Positions 9,165-17,876 of a stretch of 64,000 nt of DNA are shown here, piece by piece. Numbering within the stretch: the first letter of the stretch is position 1; each line of letters starts with the position of its first letter. Position numbers and translations under genes: made by a program. Under the pieces are notes generated by a model. That model worked only from the letters and a program-made list of their open reading frames with translations. It had not been told where the DNA came from and made no database searches. The DNA comes from Vulcanimicrobiota bacterium. GTDB taxonomy: Bacteria; Vulcanimicrobiota; Xenobia; Xenobiales; JADMJV01. Where the stretch lies: the NCBI GenBank assembly GCA_023447635.1, contig JAEXNA010000062.1, positions 15,253-79,252 of the forward strand, written 5' to 3'.

Positions 9165-10601
9165 TTGGACGACTCGTCAGAGAACTTTCAAGAGACAAGC
9201 TGGGCTCGACTCGATCCCCGCTCCCTGGCCCTGGTCCGATTTGGACTGGGGCTTTTTGTCGTCTTCCAGGCGCTGGATCTCCTTCGCGGCTTAAGCGACT
9301 ACCTGACCGACGCCGGGGTTTTACCTCGCCCCGACCTGGTGGCTTCCCGCTTTGCCGACCTCTGGGTGTCGTTCCATCTGGGCTCGGGCGGATGGCTCAC
9401 TCAGGCCGTACTGACGACCGGGCTGGGGCTGTTCGGCATCGGACTGCTGCTCGGTTGGCGAACCCGCCTGATGGTGCTGGGGAGCTGGATTCTTCTGAAC
9501 TCGACCCAGGCGCGCAACCCGTTCCTTTTCGACCGGGGCGATCTAGAGCTCGTGCTGGTCCTGTTCTGGGCTTTCTTTCTGCCGCTGGGCGGCTGCTGGT
9601 CGCTTGACGCGCGGGCTGGTCGCCGGCCGGTGGGGGCAACGCGGGGCTGGGCGGCGGCAGCCCTGGTCTCGCAGTTCGGGCTGATCTATCTTTTTGCCGC
9701 CATAGGGAAGAGCGGCCCGTTCTGGCTGAACCGGGGCGACGGGCTTTATCACTCCTTGATCAGTCCGCTGTTCGCCACGGATCTTTCGCTGGGGATGTCG
9801 TCGCTGTCGCCGGCGCTGCTGCGGGCGGGCAACTATGGCGTGATTGCGGGCGAACTGTTCGTGGCGCTGCTGTTGTTCTGTCCCTTCAGCGTCGGGATGT
9901 TGCGCTCGGTTGCCTGGGGGCTGTTAGTGACTTTCCACCTCGCGGTCGGGATGCTCTTCACCCTGGGTATGTTCCCCTGGCTGGGCGCTGCCTTGCCGGC
10001 GGCCTTGATTCCCGGTGAGCTTTGGGACAGCGGGCCGGGTCGATGGCTGGAGGCGGCCCTGGATCGGCGGTGGGGAGGGGAGAGGCTGGAGGAGTCCTCT
10101 GTCGCGCCCGCGAGGGCGAGGGCGCGCGCTCTGGGGCTGGCTTTCTGCTTATCGTTGGCGCTGATGAGCAATCTCGCTTCTCTTCCGGCCCTGCGCTCCT
10201 GGACTGTGCCGGCGCCCTTGAGGATGTTGACTCAGGGGCTAAGGTTGGAGCAGCACTGGGAGCTATTTTCTCCCATCCCCCCCTACTACGGTCATTTCGA
10301 ACTGACGGTGGGGGAGGGGGCAGGACGCCAGGTCGTGTTCGAGGGCCCGCCGACGCGGGAGGCTCCCGCTCTCGAGCCGTTTCCGAGCCATCGCTGGCGG
10401 ATGCTTCTGCTGACTTCCCTCTATCCGGAGTTTGCCGTGGTTCGACCAGGAATCGTTCGACGGCTGCTGGTCCGTGCGGGTCGCCCCGCCTCGGACCTGG
10501 CCACGGCCCGACTCAGGTTTGTCGTCTCCCTGCCTGATGAGAGTGGAAATCTGAAGGAGAGCGAATCATGGGAGCTCTTCCACGGTTCACCCACACGGTA
10601 G
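9165..10601 (+). CDS. HTTM domain membrane protein (vitamin K carboxylase-like)
   Basis: This 478-residue integral membrane protein has about eight hydrophobic segments and resembles the HTTM (horizontally transferred transmembrane) family related to vitamin K-dependent gamma-carboxylase. Family-like features are LALVRFGLGLFVVFQALDL, LNSTQARNPFLFDRGD, and a C-terminal block with LEQHWELFSPIPP. The start codon is uncertain; TTG 9165 gives a sensible N-terminus. A second HTTM gene (14715-16178) lies 4 kb downstream across a pilin cluster. Carboxylase activity is not implied, because bacterial HTTM proteins mostly lack a known reaction. Confidence 0.78.
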   Translation: MDDSSENFQETSWARLDPRSLALVRFGLGLFVVFQALDLLRGLSDYLTDAGVLPRPDLVASRFADLWVSFHLGSGGWLTQAVLTTGLGLFGIGLLLGWRTRLMVLGSWILLNSTQARNPFLFDRGDLELVLVLFWAFFLPLGGCWSLDARAGRRPVGATRGWAAAALVSQFGLIYLFAAIGKSGPFWLNRGDGLYHSLISPLFATDLSLGMSSLSPALLRAGNYGVIAGELFVALLLFCPFSVGMLRSVAWGLLVTFHLAVGMLFTLGMFPWLGAALPAALIPGELWDSGPGRWLEAALDRRWGGERLEESSVAPARARARALGLAFCLSLALMSNLASLPALRSWTVPAPLRMLTQGLRLEQHWELFSPIPPYYGHFELTVGEGAGRQVVFEGPPTREAPALEPFPSHRWRMLLLTSLYPEFAVVRPGIVRRLLVRAGRPASDLATARLRFVVSLPDESGNLKESESWELFHGSPTR

Positions 10602-10673
10602 ACCCTGGCATGTAGTCAGGGGGAGAAAATCCTGGTAATGTGGGTATGATCCCACGAAATTGAGGAGAAGACC

Positions 10674-12299
10674 TTGGCCGAGATCCGTAACCTCCAGCGC
10701 CCAGGAAGGGCCGCCCAAAAGCGTCGAGGATTCGCGCTACTCTTCGTGTTAGCGTTCGCCGCCGTCGTGATCGTCTTCACCGCCACCATTGGTAGTGAGG
10801 CGACCTTCAACATGAGATTGGCGTCCACCCGCGGTCAAACCGACCGGGCGTACTACGCCGCCAACACGGGAACTCAACTGATCCTGTCGTTGCTCCGTGA
10901 GCCACCCTTCATTGACTTAAATAACGATGGAGAGATGGACGGTGAGACGGAATCGTGGCTCGGCACGGATGCCACTATGAGGGCTGACCTCAACCGGTCG
11001 AATTCTCAGACGTACGCAAAGGTTTATCACAATATCCGCGGTTTCCCTCATGCCAGCCCGGATATCCCGAACAGCGAAACAAAGATTGCAGCCGATAACT
11101 TCTTCATCCTTTCAGTAGGCGTTGTGAACGCTCAGTACGAGGATGGCGAGTTGGTAGGCGGCATGCGTTACGAGCAAGCCACAATGGGGGCTACGCTGAC
11201 TCCCCAGTTCCCTCTCCTTCCGCACGCTGCGTTCTCCTCGGGTCCGATGTCGATCAATGGTCGAGTTGACCATTTTGACTCGCGCACAATGCCATTCGCC
11301 CCGGCTACGAATAGCAATCGACCTGAGGCTTCGGTAGCGACAAAGCTAACTACTGCCAGTGAAATGCAGATATCGGCAACGGCAAAGATCATTGGGAACG
11401 TGTTTCTAGGGAAGGGCGCTCCGTCAACGGAGCTCGACGCTCTGGCAAACAGCATCCCCGATTCAGCCAACCCAGCCACCAAGCCCTTGGTGGTCAATCC
11501 TCCAGGAACCGGGGACGAAGCTCCGCAATATGGGGTTTCCGGTGCGAGAATGGTGTCTCCAGCAGGTGGACGTGACGCCGCCATCGTCGCCGGTAAGATC
11601 GACAGCCTCCCTACCGAGAAGGACCCGTATGAACGGCAGGAAACTCAGTACCACGGTACGCTTGATGCCACCAGTGGCGACCTTCTGCTCGATGAAGGGA
11701 AGACTTATCTTTACAGCGGGAGCCTCGAAGTCACGAACTCCCGAAAAGTCTCTATCAAAGATGTAAACGGGGATGGGAAATTCGAAGACGCTGTTCTTGT
11801 CGTGGAGGGCGATATCAGCTTCACTAATTCGAACAACAACGTCAACGGAAACGCCCCGCCGCAGCGTTTGAAGATTTTTTCACTTAACGGTACGAGCTTC
11901 AAGATGCAGAACAGTCGAGCCTATTGTTTGGTGGCGGGCAACGACCTGAAGGTAGAAATTGGCGGTAACTCCGAGTTATGGGGAGCTGTCGCGGGCAACG
12001 ACGTTTCGCTAGATTCCACCAGTCAGATTCATTACGACGTTGCGCTTCGCGATCCGAATATCGTAGCTGGTGTTTATGGCTTCCGTATCGGGAACTCTAC
12101 CATCGTTTCCGGAGCAAGCTATTCGCTCGCCCAGCTCACCTCGCCAGTCGGTATTGCGGACCCGACTACGGGGGCCGCTGCCACCGGTACATCTGGTGTC
12201 GGTACGGGAACCTCTGGAACAGGGACCGTTGGCACAGGGGGATGCGGGTGCGGATGCGGATGTGGCAGTATGTTGATGGCTCAGGAACAAAAAGTTTGA
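10674..12299 (+). CDS. PilX-like large minor pilin with Cys-rich tail
   Basis: This 541-residue protein (TTG start, GAGGAG ribosome site) begins with a basic segment and one hydrophobic helix (FALLFVLAFAAVVIVFTATI), then the RAYYAANTG block typical of PilX/GspK-type minor pilins. The middle and C-terminal part resembles the beta-helical adhesin-like domain seen in such proteins (YCLVAGNDLKV, ELWGAVAGNDVSL). Two EF-hand-like calcium loops are visible, DLNNDGEMDGE near residue 82 and DVNGDGKFED near 363. The tail is Gly/Thr-rich and ends in alternating Cys-Gly (GGCGCGCGCGS). It heads a three-gene pilin operon and its stop overlaps the next start. The codon texture is slightly more AT-rich than its neighbours. 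Confidence 0.75.
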   Translation: MAEIRNLQRPGRAAQKRRGFALLFVLAFAAVVIVFTATIGSEATFNMRLASTRGQTDRAYYAANTGTQLILSLLREPPFIDLNNDGEMDGETESWLGTDATMRADLNRSNSQTYAKVYHNIRGFPHASPDIPNSETKIAADNFFILSVGVVNAQYEDGELVGGMRYEQATMGATLTPQFPLLPHAAFSSGPMSINGRVDHFDSRTMPFAPATNSNRPEASVATKLTTASEMQISATAKIIGNVFLGKGAPSTELDALANSIPDSANPATKPLVVNPPGTGDEAPQYGVSGARMVSPAGGRDAAIVAGKIDSLPTEKDPYERQETQYHGTLDATSGDLLLDEGKTYLYSGSLEVTNSRKVSIKDVNGDGKFEDAVLVVEGDISFTNSNNNVNGNAPPQRLKIFSLNGTSFKMQNSRAYCLVAGNDLKVEIGGNSELWGAVAGNDVSLDSTSQIHYDVALRDPNIVAGVYGFRIGNSTIVSGASYSLAQLTSPVGIADPTTGAAATGTSGVGTGTSGTGTVGTGGCGCGCGCGSMLMAQEQKV

Positions 12300-12796
12300 G
12301 ACCTGCTCCCACAAGAGGGCACTCCCTGCTTGAGCTGTTGGTCGCCACGGGCATCTTCGTGATGGTTTCGGTGGCTCTTTCGGGGGTTTGGATGATGTAC
12401 GGTCGAAGCTTGGCGAAGTCGGGCGAGGTGCTGGCAGCCAACAGTATCGCCCGAAGCGCGACGGAAGGGCTTCTCGCCAACGGCTGGGATTGGTTAGTCG
12501 ACAAGAAGGGGACGGACCTGTCGGTGCTGTCCCACGATGTGACCGTCGAGCGAACGGTGCGCGGGCGGACGGCAGACATTACCTACAATGTGGAGTACGC
12601 TCTGCAGTTTAATGAGGGTGGTGGTACCCTCTTTCCGGCTCTCGCTGACCAGGATGTTTTGCTGGCTGAAGATCTGGTGAGAGTTGAAGTGATTGTGCGC
12701 TGGCGCTCGTCGGTGAGCCAAGAGGACAAGGCCGGAGATGATAAGTACAACAACGAGGCGGTCTACGCCGGCCATTTCTACAGGTACGGCATATGA
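12296..12796 (+). CDS. Prepilin-type N-terminal domain protein
   Basis: This 166-residue pseudopilin starts at TTG 12296, overlapping the previous stop as TTGA, with AGGAAC as ribosome site. The class III leader is short: RPAPTRG followed by HSLLELLVATGIFVMVSV, with the conserved Glu at +5 of the cleaved helix. Residue +1 is His rather than the usual Phe. The globular part is beta-rich. It belongs with the PilX-like gene upstream and the PilW-like gene downstream. An ATG upstream at 12261 is an alternative start that would overlap the PilX-like gene by 39 bp. Confidence 0.78.
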   Translation: MRPAPTRGHSLLELLVATGIFVMVSVALSGVWMMYGRSLAKSGEVLAANSIARSATEGLLANGWDWLVDKKGTDLSVLSHDVTVERTVRGRTADITYNVEYALQFNEGGGTLFPALADQDVLLAEDLVRVEVIVRWRSSVSQEDKAGDDKYNNEAVYAGHFYRYGI

Positions 12797-13554
12797 GAGG
12801 ATTAATTCTTGGGGCCAAGCGTTCTGACACCGGAGTCAGTCTCATCGAATTGATGATTTCGATGGCCCTAACTTCCGTGATCATCGCTGCATCCTTCCAA
12901 ATTTTCCAGGAGGGCATGCAACTTTACCGTGTAAATCAGGCTGCGGGAATAGCGCAGTCCGAGGTGACGAAAGTGCTAGGCGTGATGTCGCTTGACATCG
13001 GGAACGCCGCCTCGGCTCTAACCCAAGCATATGCCAGTGGGACACCTGATGATCCCGAAGTGATCGGTGGGCAACTGGATGGGATCACGTTCGCGACTCC
13101 TGTCGGGGAAGAGGGCGCGACATATTTTGATCCTGGGAATGGTTCCGTCTATTGGCAGCGTTACGTTGGCTATTATTTTCAGCCAGATCCCGAGCCTAAC
13201 GGTTTTGATGGCAAGCTTTGGCGTGCCTACGAGCCGATCACGTCTCCAGGCGGAAGTTCATTTCCTGGAGATCGCGACGTGCGAACGGTGGTAAACTGGT
13301 TGGACGCTCACGGCACGTCTTACTTTGGAACCGCCTCAGGCATAGAAAGAAGAGTCGTCGCGCGCGGTTTGTCAGGCTTCAAGGTGGTGCCCTACCGTGG
13401 TAGCGAATTTTCGGATATCGACGCCTCTACCAAGATTAAGTTGGCCTATAATATTGCTGTAGAGGCGGGCGATAAGAACAAGTCGTTGCGTGATAGCTAC
13501 TACATCCGAGTGACCTCGAGGGTGGTGCCCCGGGCCGCTGGCGGTTCATCCTAG
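12793..13554 (+). CDS. PilW/GspJ-like minor pilin
   Basis: This 253-residue pseudopilin overlaps the preceding gene by ATGA. A 14-residue leader ends DTG, followed by VSLIELMISMALTSVII with Glu at +5 of the mature helix. The rest (LYRVNQAAGIAQSEV, then a beta-rich domain) is like PilW/GspJ minor pilins. It closes the first pilin cluster. No assembly ATPase, platform protein or prepilin peptidase lies beside it, so the machinery must be encoded elsewhere; a GspF/PilC gene is present at 56662. Confidence 0.8.
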   Translation: MRGLILGAKRSDTGVSLIELMISMALTSVIIAASFQIFQEGMQLYRVNQAAGIAQSEVTKVLGVMSLDIGNAASALTQAYASGTPDDPEVIGGQLDGITFATPVGEEGATYFDPGNGSVYWQRYVGYYFQPDPEPNGFDGKLWRAYEPITSPGGSSFPGDRDVRTVVNWLDAHGTSYFGTASGIERRVVARGLSGFKVVPYRGSEFSDIDASTKIKLAYNIAVEAGDKNKSLRDSYYIRVTSRVVPRAAGGSS

Positions 13555-13572
13555 CCGCTTTCGACTCTTCTC

Positions 13573-14721
13573 GTGCTGCGCTCTAGCCCTGCCTGGGCTC
13601 GTCCTTTAGCCCTCTTCCTGGGCATCGTTTGGCTGGCGTTCATGGGGAAGACGACGCTGCAGTCCCGGCACACTCCCGACCGGGCCGAGATCTCGCTGTT
13701 GTCCCAGCGGCTAGGCCTGGGCGCCCTCTATGCTACTACGCTGCCGCAGCCGCTGCGCGACGTCATGGGACGGCTGGCGTTGGCCCTGGAGCAGAACCCT
13801 CGGCAGGCGGCCATCTTGCGTGAGCAAGCGCAGGGAGTGCACGCCGAACTGCCCCCCGCGTTCCGGATGGCGGCCGAGTACCAGCAGAATCCCAATCCCG
13901 AAGCGCTTCCCGATTTGCGAGCCGCAGCCTACCAGGGGGTGCTGCGGATAGCTCTCCCCCTGTTCCTGGTTCTCGGTTTCGTGATGGTGGCCGGGCTTCG
14001 CCTCTGGGTCGGAGAACCGGACGCCGAGGGGCCGGCCAGACAGGACCCGACCGAATACCCGGCCCTCCAGGTCTCTCCGTGGCTGGCTCTGGCGCTTTTC
14101 ACGGGCTGGCAGCTACTCAGTTGGGGGCCGCTGGAACGGCTGACCGGATCGCTGTTCCCTCCAGGTCTGGGCGGGCTTCTGGCGGGCCAGTTTTCCAGCT
14201 ACATACTGTTCCTGGCTCTGCTCTGGGGGCTGACCCGCGGTACCGGATGGCGACCCTGGGGTCGCCTCGACGGAGGCTGGCTGGCTCGCGGCTATCTGCT
14301 TTGCCTGCTCTTGATGACGGCTGCCGATGGACTAGTCTGGGCTGGCAGCGGTTCGGACCCGTTCCACCGCGACCCTGTGCTGGGCATCCTTCTTCACGCC
14401 TCGACTTCGGAGCGCTGGCTGCTCACCGGCTGGATCGTGGTGGTGGGCCCAGCTTTCGAGGAGCTGCTTTTCCGAGGATTTCTGCTAAGCGCTTTCCGCG
14501 CCGCCTGGGGAGAGCGCAAAGCGCTGCTGCTGTCGGCCCTTCTCTTTGCCCTGGCTCACGGTAACCTGTGGGGTTGGCCCTCCCTGTTTCTGGGCGGACT
14601 GGTGCTGGGCCGGGTCGCCCTGAAAACCGGATCGTGCACCACGGCCATGGCTTTGCATGGACTGTGGAACCTGACCTGGTTGTGCCACGTCGCTATGATG
14701 TTGCCGGGGGACCTGTGGTAG
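13573..14721 (+). CDS. CPBP-family intramembrane metalloprotease
   Basis: This 382-residue membrane protein (GTG start) has the three CPBP/Abi motifs: EELLFRGF at about residues 296-303, FALAHGN at about 322-328, and a distal HGLWN. These supply the Glu/His metal and catalytic residues of Rce1-like intramembrane proteases. The N-terminal third contains a non-membrane stretch between two helices that is unusual for minimal CPBP proteins. It overlaps the following HTTM gene by seven bases, so the two are probably co-translated. The substrate is unknown. Confidence 0.85.
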   Translation: MLRSSPAWARPLALFLGIVWLAFMGKTTLQSRHTPDRAEISLLSQRLGLGALYATTLPQPLRDVMGRLALALEQNPRQAAILREQAQGVHAELPPAFRMAAEYQQNPNPEALPDLRAAAYQGVLRIALPLFLVLGFVMVAGLRLWVGEPDAEGPARQDPTEYPALQVSPWLALALFTGWQLLSWGPLERLTGSLFPPGLGGLLAGQFSSYILFLALLWGLTRGTGWRPWGRLDGGWLARGYLLCLLLMTAADGLVWAGSGSDPFHRDPVLGILLHASTSERWLLTGWIVVVGPAFEELLFRGFLLSAFRAAWGERKALLLSALLFALAHGNLWGWPSLFLGGLVLGRVALKTGSCTTAMALHGLWNLTWLCHVAMMLPGDLW

Positions 14722-16178
14722 AGGCGCTGCGAACGGTGGGTCGACGGCTGATCACCCTGGACCTGCGAGCGCTGGCGCTCTGGCGGATCGCGCTGGGAGT
14801 GGTGAGCCTGCTGGATATCGCGCTCCGAGCGCGGGATCTGCAAGCGTTCTACGGCGACCAGGGGATGTTGTCGCGACCGTTTTACTTTACTCAGAGCTGG
14901 CAGTTCGAAGGGTATAACCTGTTCCTGGCCGCCGGTTCGCTGGGCACCCTGATCGCCATGTTCGGGCTCTGGGCGGCCGCCGCGACCTGTTTGACGGTCG
15001 GCTACTACAGCCGCCTGGCCGGTCTGCTGACCTGGTACTTCAGCGCTGCCGTTCAACTGCGTAACCCCATGGTGCTCGACGGGGGAGACGATTTTATTCG
15101 CGTTCTCCTGTTCTGGACGCCGTTTCTTCCTCTGGGCGCCCGCTGGTCGGTCGACGCCCGAAGCCATCCGGAGTGGCGAACGCTTCCGAACTCCTACGCC
15201 AGCGTGGCCACCGCCGGTCTGACCTTCCAGCTTTTCGTCTTTTACCTGTTCGCAGCCATCCTGAAGTTCGGGGACGAGTGGCTGAAAACTGGCGATTCGC
15301 TTTACTACGCCCTGGCTATGGACCAGTTCGCGACCTCATTTGGGCACGCTCTGGTGGCCTACCCCGAAGCGCTACGGCCGATGACCTGGGCGGCGCTGGT
15401 GGTCGAGTACGGACTGGCCCTACTCTTACTTTTAAGGGGTCTCACGCCGCGAGCGCAAACTGTTTTCTATATCGTCGCCGTGGGCTTCCATCTGGCTATC
15501 GCCAGCATGCTGAACTTTGGCCTGTTCATGCTGATCGTGATCGCGGGTCTGACCGTGATGTTCCCCACCCCATGGCTCGAGCGGCTCGCTCCGTCCTCCA
15601 CCGGGGACCCCTCCCCTCCGGAACCTCTCCCCTCCGGCTTCCGGCTGTCTCGTCCGCTGCAGGCCCTGGGGATGGCGATCATAGGGATGATCGCCATCTT
15701 CAACGTGCATAGTATCGAGCACAGGCAACGGGTGCCGGCCTGGTCCTGGCCCATCGCCAAGCTGACCTTCGAGCAGCAGCACTGGCACTTTTTCGCTCCC
15801 GACCCGATCAAGTCGGATGGCTGGTTCCGGCTAGAGGTCACGGGCGAGGACGGCAAGACCGTCAACGCCTGGCCATTCGAGGCCCACCCCGGCGACGGCA
15901 AGCCCGGGCACGTCGCCTCGACCTTCCCGAACCAGCGCTGGCGGCGCTGGATGCAGAACCTGACCGATATCGACAACCCCAGCAATGTTGGTTGGAGAGC
16001 CCGGACTCTCGAGTACCTGGCCAAAGATTGGGAGAGGCGTCATCCGGAGCAGAAAGCTCGGGGCTTTGCCCTGGTTTTGATGGTCGAGCCGACCCCGCCC
16101 CCGGGCGGAAGCGTTGCGCCTCAGCGGGTGGTCCTGGCTACCCTGGGGCGTCCGGGTGAACCTCGATCGGGACCCTGA
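14715..16178 (+). CDS. HTTM domain membrane protein, second copy
   Basis: This 487-residue polytopic protein is related in architecture to the gene at 9165: LALWRIALGVVSLLDIALRARDL, then RNPMVLDGGDDFIRVLLFW, and the C-terminal block EQQHWHFFAPDPIKSDGWF. I start it at GTG 14715, preceded by GGGGGA and overlapping the CPBP stop; the longer frame inside the CPBP gene is implausible. It was probably acquired or duplicated with its paralogue 4 kb upstream, since the two flank the pilin cluster. Its function is unknown. Confidence 0.78.
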   Translation: MVEALRTVGRRLITLDLRALALWRIALGVVSLLDIALRARDLQAFYGDQGMLSRPFYFTQSWQFEGYNLFLAAGSLGTLIAMFGLWAAAATCLTVGYYSRLAGLLTWYFSAAVQLRNPMVLDGGDDFIRVLLFWTPFLPLGARWSVDARSHPEWRTLPNSYASVATAGLTFQLFVFYLFAAILKFGDEWLKTGDSLYYALAMDQFATSFGHALVAYPEALRPMTWAALVVEYGLALLLLLRGLTPRAQTVFYIVAVGFHLAIASMLNFGLFMLIVIAGLTVMFPTPWLERLAPSSTGDPSPPEPLPSGFRLSRPLQALGMAIIGMIAIFNVHSIEHRQRVPAWSWPIAKLTFEQQHWHFFAPDPIKSDGWFRLEVTGEDGKTVNAWPFEAHPGDGKPGHVASTFPNQRWRRWMQNLTDIDNPSNVGWRARTLEYLAKDWERRHPEQKARGFALVLMVEPTPPPGGSVAPQRVVLATLGRPGEPRSGP

Positions 16179-16205
16179 GCGCTGCGGACAGGGGAGGGTC
16201 GAGGG

Positions 16206-17312
16206 TTGTCCGAAGGCCGCCCCACTATGACGGATACCATCGAGACCCAGATCAGCAGCGAAACCTTCGCTGCCACCCAGGCCCGTAGCGCGGCCATCGA
16301 AGAAGAGTTGAAAGTTACCCCGGAAAAGTTCCGGGTCCTGACGGGCGACCGTCCCACCGGCTCCCTGCATATCGGCCACCTGTTTGGCTCGCTGGAAAAC
16401 AGGGTGCGCCTGCAGAACCTCGGCGTGCCGATCCTGATCGTGGTCGCCGACTACCAGGTGCTGACCGACCGGGAAAACTTCAAGGAGATCCGCTCCAACG
16501 TTCGTGAACTGACGCTGGACTATCTGGCGGCGGGGCTTGATCCGGAGAAATGCGACATTTTCCCGCACAGCCATGTGCCGGAGCTGAACCAGTTGGTGCT
16601 GCCGTTCCTGACCCTGGTCAGTATGGCCGAACTCGACCGCAACCCCACTATTAAAGAAGAGATTCAGGCAGCCGGCCTGAAACAGATCAATGCGGGAATG
16701 TACACCTACCCTGTGCACCAGGCTGCCGACATCCTGTTCTGTAAGGCGAATCTGGTGCCGGTTGGCAAAGACCAGATCCCCCATCTCGAGATGAGCCGCC
16801 TGATCGCTCGTCGTTTTAACAAGCGGTTCTCTCCCAAAAAGCAGCTGTTCCCCGAGCCTCACCCTCTGCTCAGCGAAGCGCCCATGATTCTTGGTCTCGA
16901 CGGGGGCCAGAAAATGAGTAAGAGTCGCAACAACACGGTCATGCTGTGCTCTACGGCCGATGAGACGGCGGCGCTGGTCAAGCGGGCCAAGACGGACTCG
17001 GAGCGGGTTATCACCTACGACCCGGTTGGGCGCCCCGAGGTTTCGAACCTGCTGATGATCGCGGCGCTCAGCACAGGACGCCGCCCGCAAGAGATCGCCG
17101 AAGAGATCGGCGACGGAGGGAGCGGTCGACTCAAGAGTTTCGTGACCGAGGCGCTCAACGAACGTCTGCGCGACCACCGGGCCCGCCGTCTGGAACTGGC
17201 GGCCGAGCCCGACGTCGTCACCCGGGTCTTGACCCGCGGTATCGAAAGAGCCAGGACGCTGGCTCAGCAGACTCTGGAAGAAGTCCGCACGGCGATGAAC
17301 ATGAACCTGTAG
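16206..17312 (+). CDS. trpS: Tryptophanyl-tRNA synthetase
   Basis: This 368-residue class I aminoacyl-tRNA synthetase charges tRNA-Trp in the cytoplasm. The ATP-binding signatures are SLHIGHL at about residues 53-59 and KMSKS at about 236-240. The TrpRS-specific context TGDRPTGSLHIGHLFGSL is present. The TTG at 16206 has a good ribosome site (GGAGGG); ATG 16227 is an alternative that would shorten it by seven residues. It ends before a long perfect hairpin at 17322-17376. Confidence 0.95.
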   Translation: MSEGRPTMTDTIETQISSETFAATQARSAAIEEELKVTPEKFRVLTGDRPTGSLHIGHLFGSLENRVRLQNLGVPILIVVADYQVLTDRENFKEIRSNVRELTLDYLAAGLDPEKCDIFPHSHVPELNQLVLPFLTLVSMAELDRNPTIKEEIQAAGLKQINAGMYTYPVHQAADILFCKANLVPVGKDQIPHLEMSRLIARRFNKRFSPKKQLFPEPHPLLSEAPMILGLDGGQKMSKSRNNTVMLCSTADETAALVKRAKTDSERVITYDPVGRPEVSNLLMIAALSTGRRPQEIAEEIGDGGSGRLKSFVTEALNERLRDHRARRLELAAEPDVVTRVLTRGIERARTLAQQTLEEVRTAMNMNL

Positions 17313-17321
17313 GTTCTCGGA

Positions 17322-17376
17322 GAGACAAAAGAAAATCGCAGCCCCCCCTAGCGTGGCCGCGATTTTCTTTTGTCTC
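17322..17376. terminator. Bidirectional terminator, 18-bp perfect stem
   Basis: The arms at 17322-17339 and 17359-17376 are perfect reverse complements of 18 bases, with a 19-base loop. Each arm carries A-rich or T-rich runs, so transcripts in both directions end in a U-rich stem base. It lies between convergent trpS and the gene ending at 17390. Confidence 0.85.
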
Positions 17377-17389
17377 GAAAGTTTTGGGT

Positions 17390-17692
17390 TTAGGCGGCTT
17401 TGGAGGCCAGGCCCTTGAGGGCGGCCATCGCCACAGCGGCGCGAGGGCGAGGGTAATGCGGGAACTTGGCCATCACGTCGAGCGCCTTGGCGGCTTCGCC
17501 GGCCCCGTCACAGGTGCCGGCGGCGATGTTGATCAGCAGCTGACGTCCGATTTCGGCCTTCTGGCCAGAGTCACAGAACCGCTCCAGGTGGGCCAGGGCG
17601 CACGAGGCGACCTCGGCGGCGGGAAGATTGGTCACGCTCTCCATCAGGTAGATGAGCTCTTCGGGCAGATGTACGCTAGGGGCGGCGGTCAT
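17390..17692 (-). CDS. Hypothetical protein, 100 aa
   Basis: This 100-residue soluble, mostly helical protein begins MTAAPSVHLPEELIYLMESV and has a good ribosome site (AGGAAAG) nine bases upstream. It has three cysteines and no recognisable motif, signal or membrane segment. HEAT/ARM-like helical character is possible from regularly spaced Leu/Ala. It is divergent from sbcD and convergent with trpS. No function can be assigned. Confidence 0.65.
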   Translation of the reverse strand: MTAAPSVHLPEELIYLMESVTNLPAAEVASCALAHLERFCDSGQKAEIGRQLLINIAAGTCDGAGEAAKALDVMAKFPHYPRPRAAVAMAALKGLASKAA

Positions 17693-17876
17693 TTCGATTC
17701 TTTCCTCTCAGTTCGTTCGTGGTGTTCTTGGTGATAAGTTAACCTGGCGACCTTAATGAGGTCTGAAAAGCGCCGACCTGGAGAGAAATTAGGAGATTTG
17801 TCCTGGGTGAGGCATGAGGTTGCCCTCCGGAGCCCGACAGGGCGAGAACCGCTCGGGACGAACCTCTGGGGCGACG

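Noticed and set aside
12241..12275. GCG/GGT repeat run in the PilX-like gene as a possible DNA repeat element
   Set aside because: It lies in frame as an alternating Cys-Gly tail and is explained as coding sequence.
15595..15640. Tandem CTCCCCTCCGG-type repeat in the second HTTM gene
   Set aside because: It is only two imperfect copies and encodes a Pro/Ser/Gly linker in frame.
15831..17177. Minus-strand frame of 448 codons opposite trpS
   Set aside because: It runs antisense through the trpS catalytic motifs and has no recognisable domain.
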